Positions 25,479-34,995 of a stretch of DNA of 62,514 nt are shown here, piece by piece (the stretch's first letter is position 1; each line of letters opens with the position of its first letter). A program made the position numbers and the translations under genes. Where the stretch lies: the NCBI GenBank assembly GCA_002173415.2, contig NHNK02000018.1, forward strand, positions 1 through 62,514. The letters are read 5' to 3'. Source of the DNA: Marinomonas agarivorans (GTDB lineage: Bacteria; Pseudomonadota; Gammaproteobacteria; Pseudomonadales; Marinomonadaceae). The notes beneath the pieces were generated by a model, which saw only the letters and a list, made by a program, of their open reading frames with translations, was not told where the DNA came from and searched no databases.

Positions 25479-25853
25479 ATGCAACTGCAAAATTATGATC
25501 ATATTATTCTTCTAGCTCATGGAAGTACCGATCCGGCTTGGAAAATGCCCTTTGAAGCCTTGCAAAAAAGAGTAGAGCAAAAATACGGGGTAGGTAAAAC
25601 CACATTGGCTTTTATGGAATTAACAGAGCCTGACTTAGCCACTGTGCTGGCGAACTTTCCTTCCAGTGTTAAAAAAGTGGGTGTATTGCCATTATTTCTA
25701 GCGGCTGGACGCCATCTCAGACATGATGTACCAAAGCAAATAGAGGCATTGTCTACGAAAAGTAGAGAGATTGATTTGTTAGCGCCCATTGGTGATCATG
25801 ATGTTCTTCAAAATGCTATGTTAGATATTATTGCTGAGCAATTAGGAATGTAA
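25479..25853 (+). CDS. CbiX-type sirohydrochlorin chelatase-like protein
   Basis: The 124-residue protein has LLAHGSTDPAW with the catalytic His, FMELTEPDLATVL, and LPLFLAAGRHLRHDVP with a second His, as in small CbiX/SirB chelatases that put cobalt or iron into sirohydrochlorin. The frame can extend to ATG 25332, but that part has no homology to the family and AAGG at 25469-25472 suits ATG 25479. The short form is consistent with CbiXs, which works as a dimer. Metal and pathway (siroheme or cobalamin) cannot be told. Confidence 0.83.
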   Translation: MQLQNYDHIILLAHGSTDPAWKMPFEALQKRVEQKYGVGKTTLAFMELTEPDLATVLANFPSSVKKVGVLPLFLAAGRHLRHDVPKQIEALSTKSREIDLLAPIGDHDVLQNAMLDIIAEQLGM

Positions 25854-25907
25854 GTCGTATTACTTCCTACAATATCCGCATTCAATTGATTCAGGTGCCT
25901 TAAATCT

Positions 25908-27302
25908 ATGCTTTTTAATCATTTACCCGATGAGCTATTTCAAGCGCTTAGTGGGAGTAATAAACAGCTTATAGAAGCCGTCTTGTATGATTTATCAGAC
26001 GTTTTTTATGATCACGCCGAAGATCCAATCAAAGACAAATCGACCATTATTGAATCAATTGAAGATACACTTCATAAAGTTGATATGTTGTCTTGGCAAG
26101 AAGATAACAAAGAGTCTTTTGAATCCCCAAAAACCATTCATGAATACGCCTTACGCATTTACCACCGTTTAGTTAATACGGGCTGGCTGGTTGAAGAACA
26201 AGAACTGTATCGTGTCAGTGTGCTAATGACGCCACAAATATCAATGTTACTGAAATCTCTGGTTGAAATTAGCCATCATGGTAAACGCAACTATGGGGCG
26301 ACGGTATTGAGTATTTTAAGTAATTTAGAGTCGGTTGCTCGTTCCCCCAAAGAACGTGGGGTCACGTTAAATCAAGCCGCAGAAGCGGCGAGAGAATTCT
26401 CTGCACATTTGAACCAAATATTATTAGGGATTCGCAGCCTGCAAAGAGAACTGTTTGCTAGTAGGGATCCGAAAACAATTGTCTCTGGTTTTTTTAACCT
26501 CTTTGTCGAAGGGATTCTGATCGCTGACTACAAAACGCTAAAGACCAGTAATAATCCGTTTCGTTTTCGACGTCAGATTTTGGAATTAGCACAAGGTTTC
26601 CTATCTGAGCCAGAAAAGCTAGCAATAATTAGTCAGTGCTATGCTGATCAGCAAGTAATTTCTCTTGAGCAGGCAAAGGCGGCGGTTGAAAAAGATTGTC
26701 GTGAAATTATTTTAACATTCAGTAATGTCGAACAGCGCTTAGAACGGATTGATGAATACCGCTATCGATTAGAGAAACGAGCTGCTGACACTGCTCGTTA
26801 TATGGATAGCTCTCGCCCTGGTATGGCAAACAAAATTGCTGGCATTATTACCGAAGTTGCCAAACGTGAACAATTCCCCGTGTTAAAAGGCATTATTGGT
26901 GCTCGTGTACTTGGACTTGAGTCAGCCGCGACGCCTGCAAAACGCCGAGAACCGCCAGCGCCTCGAATCGTAACCACAGCCGTTGTCTCGGAAAAAGCGT
27001 TGCAGCAAAGGGAAATACAGCGGCAATTCCATGAGGCTAGACAGGTAAATGTGGCGAAGCTTCAAACCTATATGCAAAAGCAAATGTCAGGTTTAGAGAA
27101 AAAACACATTAGTGATTTCCAAATCGAAACAGTAGAAGACTTTGTTTGTTTCGACCATTTACGATATATCGGTTCGTTAGGTGTTAATTCTAAAAAGGTA
27201 GAAGAAGAGTTCGAAGTTCAGTTTACAGATCTCTATTTAGATGTTCATGAGTTTGTTGAATGCCGAGAATTTGTTGTAATTCGCAGGAGTGAAAAATGTT
27301 AA
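25908..27302 (+). CDS. mksF: MksF/JetA-type kleisin subunit of a MukB-like condensin
   Basis: The 464-residue protein is helical throughout, with an N-terminal winged-helix-like region, a central coiled-coil (AAVEKDCREIILTFSNVEQRLERIDEYRYRLEKRAADTARY) and a C-terminal domain. Size, gene order and following mksE/mksB identify it as the kleisin that bridges the SMC-like heads. It is the first gene of mksF-mksE-mksB, overlapping mksE by seven bases. JetA of Wadjet systems belongs to the same family; no JetD is present here. Subunit assignment is by order and length as well as sequence feel. Confidence 0.82.
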   Translation: MLFNHLPDELFQALSGSNKQLIEAVLYDLSDVFYDHAEDPIKDKSTIIESIEDTLHKVDMLSWQEDNKESFESPKTIHEYALRIYHRLVNTGWLVEEQELYRVSVLMTPQISMLLKSLVEISHHGKRNYGATVLSILSNLESVARSPKERGVTLNQAAEAAREFSAHLNQILLGIRSLQRELFASRDPKTIVSGFFNLFVEGILIADYKTLKTSNNPFRFRRQILELAQGFLSEPEKLAIISQCYADQQVISLEQAKAAVEKDCREIILTFSNVEQRLERIDEYRYRLEKRAADTARYMDSSRPGMANKIAGIITEVAKREQFPVLKGIIGARVLGLESAATPAKRREPPAPRIVTTAVVSEKALQQREIQRQFHEARQVNVAKLQTYMQKQMSGLEKKHISDFQIETVEDFVCFDHLRYIGSLGVNSKKVEEEFEVQFTDLYLDVHEFVECREFVVIRRSEKC

Positions 27303-27940
27303 GAGAGTTAAATAAAGTCGTTGAAGAGTCAGGCAAAGACGCTCAAGAATTTCAACAAGCTGCGAATTACTTGTTAGCTCACCAGTTTGTTAGCGCATAT
27401 AAACACGGTCAACGTAAATACTTTCTTCTGATTGAAACCTATCAAAGCTATTTTTCCGTCTTATTTGAAGCGCTAGGAATGACATTGTATGTCAATGAGA
27501 ATGAACGATTGGTTGGCCTGTTGCCAGTGGAGAGAGAAGCCTTTGTTCGGCTGAAAACAGACGAGACACTTTTTTTACTAGTCTTACGACAAATCTATGA
27601 AGAGAAAGTAGAAAATTTTGAAGTAGATAACGGTTTTGTGGCGACAAATACACATACGATACTTGAGCGTTATGCCCATTTAGTTCAGCGTGAACTGCCA
27701 AGTGAAACACGGTTCAAAGATATTCTCACCTTGTTAAGTCGTCACGGAGCTTTGATCCGTGGTAAAGCCTATGAGGATGAATCAAAGAATGTGTCTATCC
27801 ATATCACACCTGTAGTACGTTTGGTGATCACCGAAGCGTATTTACGTCAATTAGAATCGTTTAATGGTATTGAGCCAGAAGATGAATCAGAAACCGAAGA
27901 GTTCCTTGAAACCGAAACTGAAGCAGAAGATGAAGAATAG
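27296..27940 (+). CDS. mksE: MksE/JetB-type (DUF4194) condensin accessory subunit
   Basis: The 214-residue protein has winged-helix-like content (KYFLLIETYQSYFSVLFEALGMTLYVNENERLVGLLP and LFLLVLRQIYEEKVENFEVDNG) and a very acidic tail (EPEDESETEEFLETETEAEDEE). Length and position between mksF and mksB match MksE/JetB (DUF4194). AGGAG sits seven bases before ATG 27296. MksE-type subunits bind the kleisin and modulate the SMC ATPase. Confidence 0.83.
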   Translation: MLRELNKVVEESGKDAQEFQQAANYLLAHQFVSAYKHGQRKYFLLIETYQSYFSVLFEALGMTLYVNENERLVGLLPVEREAFVRLKTDETLFLLVLRQIYEEKVENFEVDNGFVATNTHTILERYAHLVQRELPSETRFKDILTLLSRHGALIRGKAYEDESKNVSIHITPVVRLVITEAYLRQLESFNGIEPEDESETEEFLETETEAEDEE

Positions 27941-27949
27941 GGTGAAAAT

Positions 27950-30900
27950 ATGAAGCAACTTAGTCGAATTGTTTTAGTTAATTGGTATTTATTAGGGGCT
28001 GAGGAAATTGAAATTCGTGGTAATACTGCGATTATTGGTCCAACGGGTTCTGGTAAGTCGTCACTGCTGGACGCAATTCAAACCGTATTAACTGGTGCCA
28101 GTAAACGTCATTTAAACTACAACGCTAGCGCCAATGATGGGCGAGCAAGCGGCCGTAGTATTCGTTCTTACATTCTAGGAATGATCGATGCAGGCCAACA
28201 AAATGCCAAAGCATTTGGCACCGAACCACGTCAAGATGCAGTGAGTTATCTAGGGTTGGTATTTACCGATACAGTTACTGAGAAAGAATCCACTATAGGT
28301 CTTTGTTTGTCTGCCTCTATGTCATCTCCAGAAGAAGATGTTTCTGGCCGGTTTGTTTTATCTGGTTATGGCATTCGTAAACAAGACCTTATCGAAGACT
28401 TAGGCAATCGCAGTTTTAAAACCAAGCCTTGGAATGATGTTAGGGAAATGATGAAAAAAACATGCCTTGACCCGTATATTAAGTCAGGCAGCGCGTCAGC
28501 AACCCAATATATCAATCGCTACTTAGAAGAGCTTAGCCCTTCACAAGATCACCTGATTTCTCTTGATGGTTTCTTGAAAAACTTTAAAAATGCATTGAAG
28601 TTTGTTCCTATCGCATCACCGACACGTTTTGTGCAGGAATTTGTGTTAGCAGAGCAGCCATTACAGGTAAGTGCTTATCAAAAATCGTTAAACGAATATC
28701 GAGAGTTAGAAACCAAAACCCAAGAAGTTGCGAAAAGAATCGAAGACTTAACTGCGATTTCTCAAGATTGTGATAAAAAACGTCAGCAAGAAAGTGCCTC
28801 GATTAATTATCAATGGGTAGCAACCGAAGCACGGTTTGACGAATTAGGTAATAAACAAGATACGCTACAAGATCAGTTCGAATCCCATCATGAACGTGAA
28901 ACCGATATCGAGCAGGAATTGGCCAAACACAATGACTTACTGAAAGAGTTACAAGGCCAGCTTGTGCGTTTTGAACAGCAATATGAGCACTCAGATGTTG
29001 GCTTAAAACTACAGCAATTAGAACAGCAAAAAAAATTGGTACAGCTTCAAGGGCAAAATGATCAAAAAGCCTTGCTTCAATGTCGTCAATTGCTGCAACT
29101 GCTTGCTACTTTGTATGACTATGGTGATGTTTTCTCTGCGGAACTGTCTGGCTTATCAGCCCGTTCTGGAGATTTACAAAAAGTCATTAATGACGATGGC
29201 AGTATCGACGGTGACTTAAGTGCAATAACAGCGCTATTAGATGAATTGAGCCAGCAACTTGATCAAGAGAAAACTACACTATTTCGCCGTCGCTCAGAAT
29301 TAAATCGCGATATTCTTAATTTAAAAGATGAATGCAAACAATTAGAAGCGGATGTATCTTCTTTGAAAGCCGGTAGCACGCCTTTATCAAATAATACTAA
29401 ACGCTTAATTGGGCTCTTAAAAGAAGCTGGAATAGAGGCTACGCCACTAAGTCATTTGGCAGAAGTGATAGACCACAGATGGCAAGACGCAATCGAAGGT
29501 TATTTAGGTCAGCAAAGAGAGGCGTTGATTGTTAATCCAGAAGATGCCGAAGAAGCTATTCGTGTTTTTAGAGCACATAGAAAGCAGTTGATGGGGTGTC
29601 GTGTGATTGACACTACCCAAACTCGTCTTTGGTTAAACCGAGGTGATCAAAACTCAGTATTGCAATTTATCTCTTGTGATAATGATCACGCTCAAGCCTA
29701 TTTAAATCGCCGCCTTGGCAACATCAAACCAGTGGAAACAGAGCGTCAATTATTGCGTGAAGATAGTGCGATGGCAGCGGATGGCATGCTAAAACTGTCT
29801 GGTACTATTTCTACCATTCGATTTGTTCCGCATATGATGGTTGGTATTAACACCGACTCTATGCGGCAATCGAGAGAAGATCAGCTACATAAGCTTAATG
29901 CCGAGCTGGTTGAAGCGCTACAGCATGATAATCAGCTTGAACAAGCAGATACCTTGATTAATCGTATCCTAACCAGTAGCCAAATTGACGTTGAGAGTTT
30001 AACTAATAGCCAAGATGCAACTGGTAAAATGCAACATGAATTAACGCAAATTGATGAAGAAATTGGTTTGTTACAAAAGCAGGATGATGTCGAACTACAA
30101 GCCAAAATCGAATCATTAAAAGAGCAGATTGCGAACGTTGAATTAGAGCGTAAAAAGCTCGACCGAGAGCGACAGCAAATTTCAGAACTGTATGGTAGTT
30201 TGCAAACTCAGAAAAATCAGTTGAGCTCGGCCCTGTCTAACCTTGATGAAGAGAGAACTCGTTTAACCAGTCATGTTGCTTATAACGCAGAATTTGCCAG
30301 TGAACGCTACGAATTACTTGAATCAAGTATGGGGAACGGAGCGGCAATATACAAAGAAGCGATGAGTCGTTCAGAAAAGGCTCAAGAGAAAGCACGCAGC
30401 CTTGATCAGAAAGTTCGCAAAGAAGTGGCTGACCATTATGCCCAATATCATAATGCGAATCTGGATGACGACGTGCAACTGGACTATTTGGAGTCTCGTT
30501 TTGAAGAATTTGAAAACTATATTCATCATCAAATTCAATTACTTTCAGAGACCGAATTAGCTCGCTATGCGAAACGAGCAGAACTGGCACGTAAGGAAGC
30601 AGAAGAAACCTTTAGAAGTGACTATGTTTCAAAATTGAAAGACTCGCTCGATCAGGTTGCCCATATTATTAGAGAGCTGAACCACAGTTTAAAACGTCGA
30701 CCATTTAATAGTGAAGTGTATCAATTTCGTTTTTATCCCAATGGGGATATGAAAGACATTTTAGATTTGGTTGAGCGCTTTAATCATCTAGATCAGGCTG
30801 ATGTTGGTGGTTTGTTTGATCCAGCAACAAATGAAAATTCGGAATACACAAAAGCCATTGCAAGTATTCAAGAACTTATTAATAACGAAGAAAAGCAGCA

Positions 30901-31375
30901 AGATTTAGCTGATTATCGTAAGTTCTATAATTTTGAAGTGGATATTTTGGATCAAGAGGGTAATAAAAAAACAACCTTAAGCCAGCGTATTCAAACTGGT
31001 TCAGGTGGTGAGCACCAGATACCGTTTTACCTTGCCATTGCGGCTGCATTATCAACAACTTATCGATTGCATGAGTCGGTTGATGGCGACATCATTGGCG
31101 GTTTTTCATTGACCATGTTTGATGAAGCATTCAATAAAATTGATATGGCGAAAACATCCACTTGTATGGGCTTCATGAAAGATATTGGCTTGCAAGTCAT
31201 TGCCGCAGCGCCAGATGATAAACGTGCCGTTATGGCGGCAAACATGGATACCATTATTAGTGTATGGCGTGAAGGCGGTGCGGTCTCTTTGGATGTGTCT
31301 TACCCTAAAGAAAAGGGCAAGCAACTATTAACCGGTCAAATAGACTCTATGGTTCAGGCGCCTTTAAGTGTGTGA
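27950..31375 (+). CDS. mksB: MksB/JetC-type SMC-like condensin ATPase
   Basis: The 1141-residue protein has an N-terminal Walker A (GPTGSGKSS, residues 30-38), long coiled-coil arms around residues 230-480 and 650-860, a central hinge-like segment near 490-600, and a C-terminal head with TGSGGEHQIPFYLAIAAAL near residue 1015 (signature) and FSLTMFDEAF near 1052 (Walker B). This is the SbcC/MukB-like layout of MksB and JetC. It should compact chromosomal DNA with MksF and MksE, as MksB does in Pseudomonas. It starts nine bases after mksE. Confidence 0.93.
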   Translation: MKQLSRIVLVNWYLLGAEEIEIRGNTAIIGPTGSGKSSLLDAIQTVLTGASKRHLNYNASANDGRASGRSIRSYILGMIDAGQQNAKAFGTEPRQDAVSYLGLVFTDTVTEKESTIGLCLSASMSSPEEDVSGRFVLSGYGIRKQDLIEDLGNRSFKTKPWNDVREMMKKTCLDPYIKSGSASATQYINRYLEELSPSQDHLISLDGFLKNFKNALKFVPIASPTRFVQEFVLAEQPLQVSAYQKSLNEYRELETKTQEVAKRIEDLTAISQDCDKKRQQESASINYQWVATEARFDELGNKQDTLQDQFESHHERETDIEQELAKHNDLLKELQGQLVRFEQQYEHSDVGLKLQQLEQQKKLVQLQGQNDQKALLQCRQLLQLLATLYDYGDVFSAELSGLSARSGDLQKVINDDGSIDGDLSAITALLDELSQQLDQEKTTLFRRRSELNRDILNLKDECKQLEADVSSLKAGSTPLSNNTKRLIGLLKEAGIEATPLSHLAEVIDHRWQDAIEGYLGQQREALIVNPEDAEEAIRVFRAHRKQLMGCRVIDTTQTRLWLNRGDQNSVLQFISCDNDHAQAYLNRRLGNIKPVETERQLLREDSAMAADGMLKLSGTISTIRFVPHMMVGINTDSMRQSREDQLHKLNAELVEALQHDNQLEQADTLINRILTSSQIDVESLTNSQDATGKMQHELTQIDEEIGLLQKQDDVELQAKIESLKEQIANVELERKKLDRERQQISELYGSLQTQKNQLSSALSNLDEERTRLTSHVAYNAEFASERYELLESSMGNGAAIYKEAMSRSEKAQEKARSLDQKVRKEVADHYAQYHNANLDDDVQLDYLESRFEEFENYIHHQIQLLSETELARYAKRAELARKEAEETFRSDYVSKLKDSLDQVAHIIRELNHSLKRRPFNSEVYQFRFYPNGDMKDILDLVERFNHLDQADVGGLFDPATNENSEYTKAIASIQELINNEEKQQDLADYRKFYNFEVDILDQEGNKKTTLSQRIQTGSGGEHQIPFYLAIAAALSTTYRLHESVDGDIIGGFSLTMFDEAFNKIDMAKTSTCMGFMKDIGLQVIAAAPDDKRAVMAANMDTIISVWREGGAVSLDVSYPKEKGKQLLTGQIDSMVQAPLSV

Positions 31376-31423
31376 TAAAAGTGCCTGATAGGTGTGTGAT
31401 CAAAATATGTCAGTAGTTATGTT

Positions 31424-31726
31424 ATGAAAGTTGAAAATGAAATACGTCAGAGCCTAGAGAGTCATTGTCAAGCTGAGTTTATGGAGTTGATCAATGAAAG
31501 CCATATGCACAATGTACCGCCAGGCAGTGAATCACATTTTAAACTGACACTTGTTAGTGATGCTTTTGTTGGCAAGCGTCTAGTTCAAAGACACCAATAT
31601 ATTTATCAGGTGTTGGCAGCCTCTATGGAAAAAATTCACGCCTTGGCACTACATCTTTATACCAGTGAAGAATGGCAAGAAAAACAATCTGCGCCTTTGT
31701 CACCGAAATGTATGGGTGGGGAATAA
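31424..31726 (+). CDS. bolA: BolA-family regulator
   Basis: The 100-residue protein has the BolA class II fold signature ESHMHNVPPGSESHFKLTLVSDAFVGKRLVQRHQYIYQVL, then IHALALHLYTSEEW. The conserved His in HNVP/RH region and the class are standard for BolA, which works with monothiol glutaredoxins in Fe-S/iron sensing and regulates stress morphology. It follows mksB by 48 bases and is not part of Wadjet cassettes. A terminator follows. Confidence 0.94.
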   Translation: MKVENEIRQSLESHCQAEFMELINESHMHNVPPGSESHFKLTLVSDAFVGKRLVQRHQYIYQVLAASMEKIHALALHLYTSEEWQEKQSAPLSPKCMGGE

Positions 31727-31747
31727 AAAATTTAATAATAAAAGTAA

Positions 31748-31782
31748 AAACTATCGGTAAATTTATCTTATACCGATAGTTT
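31748..31782. terminator. Terminator between bolA and the YecA-like gene
   Basis: AAACTATCGGTA and TACCGATAGTTT are perfect 12-bp arms around an 11-base loop. It lies between converging genes and likely works in both directions. Confidence 0.7.
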
Positions 31783-31877
31783 GTTCCTAAATTATAGTTT
31801 GCTCTCAAATTAAAGGCATTAACTGTAACTGAGGTTAAGCAAAAACGCCTAAAGGCTCAATTGAGGGTGGCAAAAAG

Positions 31878-32519
31878 TTAGCGTTTTGTATGAGGCTTAT
31901 TCTTGCCGCTCTTTTTCTTGTGAGATGTTTTTCGCTGATTCACTTTTTTTTCTGGTTCAGTACGGAAAATAAGATATAAATCCGTCAAAATGGCTGGAAT
32001 TTGCTCAATACAAGATTGTGTAAGTTTAGGATTGCTGCGAATTTGCATAACATCCTCGTCGTCAAACAAATCTGACGCGACCATAAACGGCAATAGCAAT
32101 TCAGCAACCCGATCTTCTTGTTCCGACGCAAACCAATGACTTTCTGTTAAAAATACACCTTCCATAAAACCAGATGCCCATTCTTGTAATTCGCTTAGCT
32201 CATCTGCGTGCTCCGCTAGCTCAAGATCGCATGGCACAAAAAAATCATCTTCTGACTCAAGTTCTTTTTGTATCTCAAGCTGTAATCGGGTCAATAAATT
32301 TCGTATTTTTTGCTCTTCTTTCTCTGAAGCGAATTGAGGCAGTTCTTCAAATAATATTGTTTGCCATTGCTCCTGAGGAAGCGTCGCCGGGCTAATAGAT
32401 AACGCAGTTAAAAAACCGTGAGCAGTAATAAAGTTATGGCATTCTTCATGGACCTGATCTGAATCGAGAAAATTTTCTAAAGTTTCTAATTCTAAATCAT
32501 CAAGTGGTTGGTGCATCAT
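31878..32519 (-). CDS. YecA/UPF0149-family protein
   Basis: The 213-residue protein starts MMHQPLDDLELETLENFLDSD and includes CHNFITAHGFLTALSISP, ELQEWASGFMEGVFL and the acidic stretch typical of the UPF0149 (YecA/YgfB) family. A long frame reaches 32642, but a GGA is correctly placed before ATG 32519 and homology begins there. The basic tail (KKKSGKNKPHTKR) replaces the SEC-C zinc motif seen in some members. Function unknown. Confidence 0.78.
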   Translation of the reverse strand: MMHQPLDDLELETLENFLDSDQVHEECHNFITAHGFLTALSISPATLPQEQWQTILFEELPQFASEKEEQKIRNLLTRLQLEIQKELESEDDFFVPCDLELAEHADELSELQEWASGFMEGVFLTESHWFASEQEDRVAELLLPFMVASDLFDDEDVMQIRSNPKLTQSCIEQIPAILTDLYLIFRTEPEKKVNQRKTSHKKKSGKNKPHTKR

Positions 32520-32607
32520 ATTGCTATTCCAAAGAGTAAATTTACCGCATTTTAGCCAAAAGGCATTGAAAAATCGATGCGAAACAGAACTCTTTGATAG
32601 ATAATGC

Positions 32608-34368
32608 ATGCTTATGAAAGCAATGCAGCAATTACTTAACACGTTTGGTTATACCTCTTTTCGTCCTCTTCAAGAAGAGGCTATTAACACCTTACTTTCA
32701 GGGCAGGATGTTTTACTGGTTTCCCCCACAGGAGGAGGTAAATCTTTAACTTACCAAATGTCTGCTTTACTTTTGGATGGTGTAGCAATTATCGTTTGTC
32801 CTCTGCTGGCTTTAATGACGCAACAAGTCAATTATCTTAAATCGATAGGTATTCGAGCTGAGTTTTTAAATTCAACACTCAACCTTGGTGAGCAAGATGA
32901 TTTGGTATGGGCTTTGCGTCACAACAATGTTGATTTATTGTTTCTTTCTCCAGAAAAGTTGTCTCAACCCTCAGTTTTAGGTGTTTTGTCGCATGTTGAC
33001 ATTGCCTTTTTTGCTGTTGATGAAGCGCACTGTATTACGCAATGGGGGCAAAATTTTAGACCAGAATATGGTGAGTTAAAGGTCATCCGAGAGAAGTTTT
33101 CCCATAAACCGATTATTGCCATGAGTGGAACCGCAGACGCATCAACTCAAAACGCTATTATTGCCTCCCTACAATTAGATGATCCTAAAATACTGGCGCG
33201 TAGTTTTAATCGAGAAAATATTGAAATTACCATATCTCAAAAGAAACTCGCCAAAAATCAAATTAAACGTTTTTTAATGGAAGATGTGCTCGGTTGGACA
33301 GGAATAATTTATTGTCGGTCACGCAAGAAAGCAGAAGAAATGAGCCAATGGTTGAATAATGAAGGTATTATAAGTTTGTTCTTCCATGCCAATATGCCAA
33401 ATGCTGATAAAACTGAAAAACTACAACGCTTCGCCCAAGAGAATGGTCTGGTTATGGTTGCAACTTCAGCATTTGGTATGGGGGTTGATATCAAAAAGGT
33501 CCGTTTTGTCATACATATGGACTTACCGTCAAGTATTGAAGCCTATTATCAGGAGATAGGTAGAGCAGGGCGTGATGGTCGGCCTGCAAAAAGCTTATTG
33601 TTATATGGCCTGCAAGATTACTTAAAACTTCTGCAATTTCAGTTTGATCATGAAAACGAGATTACAAAACAAGATTCATTAGCGGATACATTGCAGTTTT
33701 TTCAACTGCTGGAACAAAGGGGATGTCGTAAAAAAGCCATTATGGCGCACTTCTCTGAAACAATAACGAATTGTCAGTCCTGTGACCGTTGTTTAAGAAA
33801 GCAACACGATCAAAATGTGACGATTGCCGCACAAAAATTATTATCTTTAATCCACCATACCAAAGGCGTAGTGTCGTTTAACATACTTATTCAAATTCTA
33901 TTGGGTAAAAGAACAAAACCAGTTAACCAAATCAAAGGATATGAATTGCCTTTGTTTGCTCAGGGCGTTGAACTATCCGAAATAAATTGGAAAACAGTAA
34001 TTCGTTATTTAATTGCCAATGAATATATTATTTTTGCGCAGTTTGCCCCATTACAATTAGGGTTAGCGAATAAATCCAGGAAAATATTACGTGGGGAAGA
34101 GCAGGTGGTAATAGCTGCGGACTTTCATATTAGTGGCCATATCATGGATTTGCCGCCACAAACTCAATCCATTAGAAATGATTTGCTTAAGTGGTATCAC
34201 GGACAAGAGAATGTGGGAAGCATCACCCTGAGCCAAGTTGAATTAATTGCAAAGCATCAACCTCAAACATTGGCTGCTATAAGTCGTTTAACTGGCCTCG
34301 GCTTGGATGAACTCGATAATATAGCTCACACTATTTTGCCGCTTGTCACTGACAGAAAGCATGTGTAG
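32608..34368 (+). CDS. recQ: ATP-dependent DNA helicase RecQ
   Basis: The 586-residue protein has FGYTSFRPLQEEAI (motif 0), Walker A PTGGGKSLTYQ, DEAHCITQWG around residue 138, SGTAD, AFGMGVDIKKVRFVIH and QEIGRAGRDG, a RecQ Zn/winged-helix region (CRKKAIMAHFSETITNCQSCDRC) and a C-terminal HRDC-like segment. The length is normal. RecQ unwinds DNA 3'-5' in the RecF pathway and replication-fork restart. The start overlaps the divergent YecA upstream region and lacks a good Shine-Dalgarno. ATG 32614 is an alternative. Confidence 0.95.
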   Translation: MLMKAMQQLLNTFGYTSFRPLQEEAINTLLSGQDVLLVSPTGGGKSLTYQMSALLLDGVAIIVCPLLALMTQQVNYLKSIGIRAEFLNSTLNLGEQDDLVWALRHNNVDLLFLSPEKLSQPSVLGVLSHVDIAFFAVDEAHCITQWGQNFRPEYGELKVIREKFSHKPIIAMSGTADASTQNAIIASLQLDDPKILARSFNRENIEITISQKKLAKNQIKRFLMEDVLGWTGIIYCRSRKKAEEMSQWLNNEGIISLFFHANMPNADKTEKLQRFAQENGLVMVATSAFGMGVDIKKVRFVIHMDLPSSIEAYYQEIGRAGRDGRPAKSLLLYGLQDYLKLLQFQFDHENEITKQDSLADTLQFFQLLEQRGCRKKAIMAHFSETITNCQSCDRCLRKQHDQNVTIAAQKLLSLIHHTKGVVSFNILIQILLGKRTKPVNQIKGYELPLFAQGVELSEINWKTVIRYLIANEYIIFAQFAPLQLGLANKSRKILRGEEQVVIAADFHISGHIMDLPPQTQSIRNDLLKWYHGQENVGSITLSQVELIAKHQPQTLAAISRLTGLGLDELDNIAHTILPLVTDRKHV

Positions 34369-34412
34369 AGCTCTAGCTTGTTTCCTAATTCTTGATAATC
34401 GTGAGGGTTTAA

Positions 34413-34919
34413 ATGGGTAATGAACAGTTACTCACTGTTTCTGATAAGCAATTAATAGATAGAAAAGTCATTCAGTGTATTGAACTGGCAAATCAGTTTT
34501 TTGGTAAAAATTTTTCTATGCCAACAGTAAAACTCAATCAGAGAGGAAGAGCTGCAGGCACAGCCTATTTACAGAGAAATGAAATCAGACTGAATTTGTA
34601 TATGTATCAGCAAAACCCCAAAAAGTTTATTGATACTGTTATTCCTCATGAAGTTGCTCATCTGCTTGTTTTTCATTTATATGGAAGCAAAGTGCGTCCA
34701 CACGGGAGAGAATGGCAAAATATAATGAGCAATCTATATGACTTAACGCCTGATCGAACGCATGATTTTACGCCTAAGCCACCTAGTCAATTGTTTGAGT
34801 ACCAATGTAGTTGTCAAAAACACACACTATCAATTCGGCGTCATAATAAAGTGAAGCAAGGAGCACAATATTTTTGCCGCAACTGTAAAGCTATATTAGA
34901 GTTAATGAATCCTTGCTAA
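34413..34919 (+). CDS. sprT: SprT-family metalloprotease-like protein
   Basis: The 168-residue protein contains the zinc-protease motif HEVAHLLVFHLYG, then GREWQNIM, with a C-terminal zinc ribbon (CSCQKH and CRNCK). This is the SprT/SPRTN bacterial layout; eukaryotic SPRTN cleaves DNA-protein crosslinks, but the bacterial role is not settled. It follows recQ by 44 bases, both possibly related to DNA repair. Confidence 0.92.
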   Translation: MGNEQLLTVSDKQLIDRKVIQCIELANQFFGKNFSMPTVKLNQRGRAAGTAYLQRNEIRLNLYMYQQNPKKFIDTVIPHEVAHLLVFHLYGSKVRPHGREWQNIMSNLYDLTPDRTHDFTPKPPSQLFEYQCSCQKHTLSIRRHNKVKQGAQYFCRNCKAILELMNPC

Positions 34920-34933
34920 AGGGTAACTAAATT

Positions 34934-34947
34934 TTGATATGGATCAA
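34934..34947. promoter_or_regulatory. FNR/Anr binding site
   Basis: TTGAT-ATGG-ATCAA is a perfect match to the FNR/Anr consensus TTGAT-N4-ATCAA. Its centre is 55.5 bases before the first ATG of the 48-residue ORF and about 40 bases before a plausible start point, which fits class II activation. An anr/fnr gene lies 2.4 kb further on. Confidence 0.85.
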
Positions 34948-34995
34948 TATTGGCGTATTATTTGCGGTAAATAAAACAGTGTAATTTAGGTAATA

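Noticed and set aside
30237-30590. 117-residue ORF opposite mksB
   Set aside because: Antisense to a coiled-coil segment of mksB, where long shadow frames are common.
31424-31726. Fourth Wadjet gene (JetD) after mksB
   Set aside because: The ORF is BolA by motif; it has no TOPRIM or nuclease features.
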